From assembly GCA_945893045.1 (NCBI GenBank), contig CAMDEA010000074.1, positions 1 through 37,846 on the forward strand: 37,846 nt of DNA, read 5' to 3'. The DNA comes from Planctomyces sp. SH-PL62 (lineage in GTDB: Bacteria > Planctomycetota > Planctomycetia > Planctomycetales > Planctomycetaceae). Position numbers and translations under genes: made by a program. The notes beneath the pieces are model-generated. The model was not told where the DNA came from. It worked only from the letters and a program-made list of their open reading frames with translations, and did not search any database. Shown here one piece after another: positions 33,389 to 37,846 of the stretch; the stretch's first letter is position 1; every line of letters starts with the position of its first letter.

Positions 33389-35614
33389 ATGATGTTGCGA
33401 GTTGCGTTTCGTCTTTGTTTCGCGCTAGTTGTGCCCTTAATCGGCATCTCGTTGTGTATCGCGGCGGACGGCAAAAAAGCTGACCCGCATGACTGGCCCA
33501 ACTGGCGCGGCCCGGAAGGGACCGGCGTCTCGCGCGAGAAGAATCTTCCGGACTCCTGGACGCTCGGCGGTGAGCTATGGAAAAGCGCCGAGCTCGGCAG
33601 TCGCTCGACGCCGATTGTGCTCAACGGCAAGCTCTATACCGTCTGCCGCTACGAGCCGGAAACCACGAAAGAAGGGGAGAAAGTCGTCTGCGCCGACATC
33701 AACACCGGGAAAATTCTATGGGAGAACGTCCACAACATCTTCCTGACTGACTCACCCGCCGAACGAGTCGGTTGGTCGAGCGTCGTCGGCGATCCGGCGA
33801 CCGGGCACATTTTCTTACAGGGGCTGTGTGGCGTCTGTAAGTGCATCGACGGCGAGACCGGCAAGACGATTTGGGAACGCTCGCTGATGGAGGAGTACGG
33901 CATCCTCAGCACCTACGGTGGTCGCACGAATTTCCCAATCGTGTTTGAAGACCTGTTGATCCTCAGTGGCGTGACGACCGGTTGGGATGAGTACTCGGTT
34001 CCGGCTCACCGTTATGTGGCGTTCAACAAAGCGACTGGCGAGGCGGTGTGGATTCAAAGCACCAAGTTGCGGCCGGAAGATACGACCTACAGCACGCCGT
34101 TCGTGACGGTCATCGACGGCCAAGCCGCGATCGTCACCGGAGCGGGCGATGGTTCGATCTATGCGATTCAGCCACGCACCGGAAAAATCATCTTCCGCTA
34201 CGACGCTTCGACGCGCGGCATCAACACGCCGCCAATCGTCGTCAACGGCGTCGTCTACTGCGGTCACGCCGAGCAGATGTTTAAGAATCAAGCCGTGCTC
34301 GGAGCCGTATTCGCCTTCAAGGCCACCGGCGAAGGGGACATCACCGACAAGAAATCATTGATCTGGGAACTCCCCGCTCGAACGATCGGCCGCAGCGCTC
34401 CGCTATTCGTTGATGGCCGGGTCTATTACGTCGATGACGGCGGTAAGCTGTTCATCATTGATGCCAAGTCCGGCAAGGAGATCACCAAGCGGCCGTATTC
34501 GCTTGGCCGGATCATGTTCTCCAGCATCGTCTATGGCGACGGAAAAATTTACGCCAGCGAATATGGCAAGTTTCACATCCTCCAGCCCAGCGCTGGCGGT
34601 GTGACGAAGCTCAGCGAAGAGCGGCTGGAGGGGGAACTCATCGGTTCGCCGATCATCTCGCACGGCAAAGTCTTCATTACAACGCTGGAGGCGATGTACT
34701 GTATCGGCAACAAAGACTGGAAACCGGCTGCCGATCCGATCCCGGCCGCTCTGCAAGAAGACGACGCCAAGAGCGATCAGAAGGTCGCGCAGGTGCAGGT
34801 CAGCCCGGTCGAGTTACTGATGACTTCCGCCGAAAATGCGACGTTCAAAGTCTCGGCGTTCAATGCGAAAGGCCAACGGCTTGCAGCTCCAAAGGCCGCG
34901 AAGTTCAGCGTCGAAGGAGCCGGCTCGATCGACGATGCTGGCAAGTTTTCCGCCCCCAAGGCTGACGCGGGACATGTCGTCGCGAAAATCACGGCCGAAG
35001 TCGAAGGTGTCAAATCGCCAATCGCTCGCGCGCGTGTCCTGCCGCCGCTGCCGTGGAAGTTCGATATCTCCGACAAGCAAGTTCCAATCACTTGGATCGG
35101 AGCACGCAATCGCCATCAAGTGCGCGAAATCGACGGAGATCAGGTTCTCGTGAAGGTCACGACGATTCCGAAAGGGACTCGCAGCCAGCTCTGGATGGGA
35201 CCAACCGACCTGCACGACTACACGATTCAGGCCGACTACAAAGCGTCGCTCAAAGATGGCAAGACCGCCGATGTGGGTCTCATCAACCAGCGCTACACGC
35301 TGGCGTTGATGGGCACCAAACAGCAGTTGCAAGTTCGCTCGTGGGTCTCGCGCGTCGAATTGCGATTCGCCAAGACGATCAAGTTCGCCTCGGAGCCGAA
35401 CAAGTGGTACACGCTCAAATTCCAATCCGAGAACAAGGGGGACCGCGTCATCCTACGCGGCAAGGTCTGGCCGAAAGGGGAGTCTGAACCGAGCGACTGG
35501 ACCATCGAAGCGGCCGACCTGACTCCGAACAAGAACGGCAGCCCCGGCCTGTTCGGTAACGCCAGCGACGCGGAAATTTTTATCGACAACATTGCGGTGA
35601 CGCCGAACAAGTGA
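33389..35614 (+). CDS. Exported PQQ-like beta-propeller protein with C-terminal sandwich domain
   Basis: A 741-residue exported protein of unknown substrate. A signal peptide spans about 1-26 (cleavage near CIAADG). It has the planctomycete-type start WPNWRGPEGTGVS and then propeller blades with repeated TGKxxW motifs (NTGKILWE, ETGKTIWE, ATGEAVWI, RTGKIIFR). About 470-550 is an Ig-like segment, and about 550-741 resembles a concanavalin/LamG-type domain (WYTLKF...GDRVILRGKVWPKG). PQQ binding itself is not shown: many such proteins are structural propellers or kinase-related scaffolds. AAGGA lies about seven bases before ATG 33389. A hairpin follows the stop after four bases, then a related gene. 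Confidence 0.85.
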   Translation: MMLRVAFRLCFALVVPLIGISLCIAADGKKADPHDWPNWRGPEGTGVSREKNLPDSWTLGGELWKSAELGSRSTPIVLNGKLYTVCRYEPETTKEGEKVVCADINTGKILWENVHNIFLTDSPAERVGWSSVVGDPATGHIFLQGLCGVCKCIDGETGKTIWERSLMEEYGILSTYGGRTNFPIVFEDLLILSGVTTGWDEYSVPAHRYVAFNKATGEAVWIQSTKLRPEDTTYSTPFVTVIDGQAAIVTGAGDGSIYAIQPRTGKIIFRYDASTRGINTPPIVVNGVVYCGHAEQMFKNQAVLGAVFAFKATGEGDITDKKSLIWELPARTIGRSAPLFVDGRVYYVDDGGKLFIIDAKSGKEITKRPYSLGRIMFSSIVYGDGKIYASEYGKFHILQPSAGGVTKLSEERLEGELIGSPIISHGKVFITTLEAMYCIGNKDWKPAADPIPAALQEDDAKSDQKVAQVQVSPVELLMTSAENATFKVSAFNAKGQRLAAPKAAKFSVEGAGSIDDAGKFSAPKADAGHVVAKITAEVEGVKSPIARARVLPPLPWKFDISDKQVPITWIGARNRHQVREIDGDQVLVKVTTIPKGTRSQLWMGPTDLHDYTIQADYKASLKDGKTADVGLINQRYTLALMGTKQQLQVRSWVSRVELRFAKTIKFASEPNKWYTLKFQSENKGDRVILRGKVWPKGESEPSDWTIEAADLTPNKNGSPGLFGNASDAEIFIDNIAVTPNK

Positions 35615-35618
35615 CCGC

Positions 35619-35680
35619 CGTGGGGCAGGTTTTCAACCTGCCCGTGCTTGAGTCCGGGCAGGTTGAAAACCTGCCCCACG
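35619..35680. repeat. Inverted repeat, perfect 26-bp stem; possible terminator
   Basis: CGTGGGGCAGGTTTTCAACC... (35619-35644) pairs perfectly with 35655-35680 around a 10-nt loop. The arms equal those of the element embedded in the prenyl synthetase (26963-27056), so one family occupies both coding and intergenic sites. It lies between the two propeller genes. Confidence 0.95.
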
Positions 35681-35696
35681 AACGAAAGAACTCACC

Positions 35697-37772
35697 ATGA
35701 AACTGATTTGGAATCTCACCGCGTTTGCGTTCTTCAGCGCGACGCTGATGGGTTGTGGCGGCGACGCCCCGCAACCGAAGCCGGCTCCGAAAATTGATCT
35801 CGGTTCAAGTTCTGATACTGCCGAAGCCCCCGCCGGTAACACGGAACCGGAAGTGAAGAAAGAAGAGACTGAACCAGCGAAGTCAGACGACAAACCCAAA
35901 GACGACGGCACAGCCAAGGCAAATCCTCCAACGGCGGGCGACAACGAAGTCGCGCTGGCTCCCAAGGCTGCGGCCGTTGGCGGCAAGTTCGATCCGACCG
36001 CCGAGACGCTGAAGGTCATCAGCACGATGAAGGTCAAGCCGGGAGACTGGCCGCAATTCGGCGGCAGCTACTTCCGCAACAACACGCCCGAAGGCAAAGG
36101 CATTGCCACCGAATGGAACGTCGATACCGGTGAAAACATCAAGTGGGCGGCGAATCTCGGCTCCGAAACCTACGGCAATCCGATCGTCGCCAACGGCAAA
36201 GTGTATGTCGGAACCAATAACGGCTCGGGCTACATGAAACGCTATCCGAGCCGAGTCGATCTCGGCTGTCTGCTCTGCTTCGACGAAGAGACGGGCGAGT
36301 TCCTCTGGCAGCACTCCAGCGAAAAGTTGCCCGCCGGACGCGTGAACGACTGGCCCAATCAAGGCATCTGCTCGGCACCGCTGATTGTCGGCGACCGAGT
36401 CTGGTATGTGACCAGCCGAGGCGAAGTGGTCTGTCTCGACGCGGAAGGCTTCCGCGACGGCGACAACGACGGCCCCTTCAAAGCCGAGAAGCCGGACAAA
36501 GCCGACGTGGTCTGGGACGAGCCACACGAAGCGGACGTCGTCTGGAAGTTCGACATGATGAGCAAGCTCGGCGTGTTCCAGCACAACATGTGCTCGTGCA
36601 GCGTGACGTTCGCTGATGACACACTCTTCGTAAACACCTCCAACGGCGTGGACGAAGCCCATCTCGTGTTGCCGCAAGCGCACGCTGCCAGCTTTATCGC
36701 CATGAATATGCACACGGGCGAAGTCCTGTGGACCGACAACTCACCCGGCGAGAACGTCCTGCACGGTCAATGGAGTTCGCCGGGCTACGCCGTGCTTGGC
36801 GGCCAAGAGCAAGTCCTGTTCGGTGGTGGTGACGGCTGGCTGTACTCGTTCGATCCCAAGGGAGAGAACGGCAAGTCGAAGCTGCTCTGGAAATTCGACT
36901 GCAACCCGAAGGACTCGGTCTACCTGCTGGGCGGCCGAGCCACGCGCAATCACCTGATCGCCACGCCGGTCGCGTACGACGGGTTGGTTTACATCGCGGT
37001 CGGAGAAGACCCGGAACATGGCGAAGGAGTCGGCCATCTGTGGTGCATCGATCCCACCAAGCGAGGGGACGTCAGCCCCACGATCGTGGTGAATTCCGCC
37101 GATCCCTCGAAGCCGATCCCGCATAAGCGGATCAAAGCTCTGGAGGCCGACATGGGGGACATCGAAAAGGAAAACCCGAACTCGGCCGCCGTCTGGCACT
37201 ACATGGGCAACAACCCGCAGCTCTCTCGCGATGACGAAGAAAAGCTCCGCCGTGAAGGGAAGAAGGTGCCCAAAGGGGACTTCACGCAAACGATGCACCG
37301 CACTTGTGGCACCGCCGCGATCAAGAACGATCTGCTGTTCATCGCGGACTTCAGCGGTTTGTTCCACTGCCTCGACGTGAAGACCGGCAAGGCTCACTGG
37401 ACCCATGACATGCTGTCCGCCTCGTGGGCCTCGCCGCTGATCGTGGAGGACCGCGTCTACATCAGCGACGAAGATGGCGATGTCTCGATCTTTGGCTTAT
37501 CCGCTGACCCGCACGTGGCCATGAAGGAAATGAAAGGCAAGGACGGCAAGGTCAAAATGAAGGACGGCAAACCGGAGTTGTTCCCGCTCAACGGCGAACT
37601 CTCGGAAATCGGCATGGTGGAAGTGAACAACAGCGGCGGCGCGGTCTTCACGACGCCGATCGTCGCCAACAACATGCTGTTTATCGCCAACCGCAACCAG
37701 CTCTTCTGCATCAAGCCCGGCACGAAGAGCAAGGTTGAGAAACCCATGCCGGTCTCGGCCGAATCCGACTAA
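35697..37772 (+). CDS. PQQ-like beta-propeller lipoprotein
   Basis: A 691-residue predicted lipoprotein: signal sequence 1-19, then lipobox LMGC with the modified cysteine at residue 20. A proline/lysine/glutamate-rich linker (about 22-100) follows, then a propeller starting PGDWPQFGGSYFRNNTPEGKG. Blade motifs include TGEFLWQHS, TGEVLWTDN and TGKAHWTHD. Conserved cysteines occur in NMCSCSV and RTCGTAAI. It is related in layout to the preceding propeller gene and separated from it only by a hairpin, so they may share a transcript or be independently regulated by that hairpin. GAAAGAA lies upstream of the ATG. Substrate and cofactor are unknown. Confidence 0.87.
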   Translation: MKLIWNLTAFAFFSATLMGCGGDAPQPKPAPKIDLGSSSDTAEAPAGNTEPEVKKEETEPAKSDDKPKDDGTAKANPPTAGDNEVALAPKAAAVGGKFDPTAETLKVISTMKVKPGDWPQFGGSYFRNNTPEGKGIATEWNVDTGENIKWAANLGSETYGNPIVANGKVYVGTNNGSGYMKRYPSRVDLGCLLCFDEETGEFLWQHSSEKLPAGRVNDWPNQGICSAPLIVGDRVWYVTSRGEVVCLDAEGFRDGDNDGPFKAEKPDKADVVWDEPHEADVVWKFDMMSKLGVFQHNMCSCSVTFADDTLFVNTSNGVDEAHLVLPQAHAASFIAMNMHTGEVLWTDNSPGENVLHGQWSSPGYAVLGGQEQVLFGGGDGWLYSFDPKGENGKSKLLWKFDCNPKDSVYLLGGRATRNHLIATPVAYDGLVYIAVGEDPEHGEGVGHLWCIDPTKRGDVSPTIVVNSADPSKPIPHKRIKALEADMGDIEKENPNSAAVWHYMGNNPQLSRDDEEKLRREGKKVPKGDFTQTMHRTCGTAAIKNDLLFIADFSGLFHCLDVKTGKAHWTHDMLSASWASPLIVEDRVYISDEDGDVSIFGLSADPHVAMKEMKGKDGKVKMKDGKPELFPLNGELSEIGMVEVNNSGGAVFTTPIVANNMLFIANRNQLFCIKPGTKSKVEKPMPVSAESD

Positions 37773-37808
37773 ATTCAAATCGGTAATCGTCGGCGAGCGG
37801 GGTGGCGT

Positions 37809-37846
37809 CAGCCCCCCGGTGCGTTCGCCACGGGATCGGGGGGCTG
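37809..37846. repeat. Inverted repeat cut by the window end
   Basis: CAGCCCCCCG (37809-37818) pairs with 37837-37846 at the very edge. The left arm extends outward (GGTGGCGT), so the right arm probably continues ACGCCACC beyond the window. Confidence 0.8.

Noticed and set aside
33389..37772. PQQ-dependent dehydrogenase pair
   Set aside because: The propeller repeats are clear, but no PQQ-ligand set, heme motif or dehydrogenase signature is visible, so only PQQ-like propeller is claimed.

Overview
The window reads as chromosomal DNA of a planctomycete (Planctomycetota). This is inferred from content: two secreted PQQ-like beta-propeller proteins, several zinc-ribbon signal peptidases I, a giant membrane-anchored VIT/VWA/TPR protein beside an ECF sigma factor, a Gfo/Idh-like membrane protein, a high-GC genome, and abundant palindromic repeats of a style familiar from planctomycete genomes. 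No rRNA, tRNA, CRISPR array, transposase or phage gene was recognised.

Layout. 90-1337 (+): dihydroorotase. 1605-12235 (+): ECF sigma factor followed by one 3.3-thousand-residue protein (N-terminal cytoplasmic segment, one membrane anchor, FecR-like, VIT, VWA, long TPR-like region). 12691-15768: NAD(P) transhydrogenase with an unusual layout, pntAA on + and pntAB-pntB on -, convergent. 15897-20401 (-): two large signal peptidase I paralogues, then lptB. 20628-22522 (+): a Gfo/Idh-like membrane protein and a small membrane protein. 22672-26249 (-): a secreted propeller protein, cysteine synthase and a third signal peptidase. 26289-33103 (-), transcribed right to left: GcvH-like lipoyl-domain protein, 4Fe-4S dicluster protein, squalene-hopene-cyclase-like enzyme, PIN-domain protein, small ORF, and a DUF116-polyprenyl synthetase fusion. 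The last four overlap by 4-8 bases, so this looks like one terpenoid operon with a PIN pair inside it. 33389-37772 (+): two exported PQQ-like propeller proteins, the second a lipoprotein.

The most striking thing is not a gene. At least 28 long inverted repeats (arms mostly 12-40 nt, total 26-113 nt) occur in 37.8 kb, roughly one per 1.3 kb. They fill most intergenic gaps and also sit in frame inside coding regions: six in the giant protein, three in the cyclase, one in the prenyl synthetase. Stem sequences differ between loci but the architecture recurs: two arms, and in many cases each arm is itself a short hairpin. In four elements the two arms differ at positions where each arm's own hairpin has changed both partners of a base pair. 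The short hairpin is kept while the long stem is broken. This argues for a REP-like, structure-recognised element, comparable in behaviour to the in-frame palindromic elements of Rickettsia.
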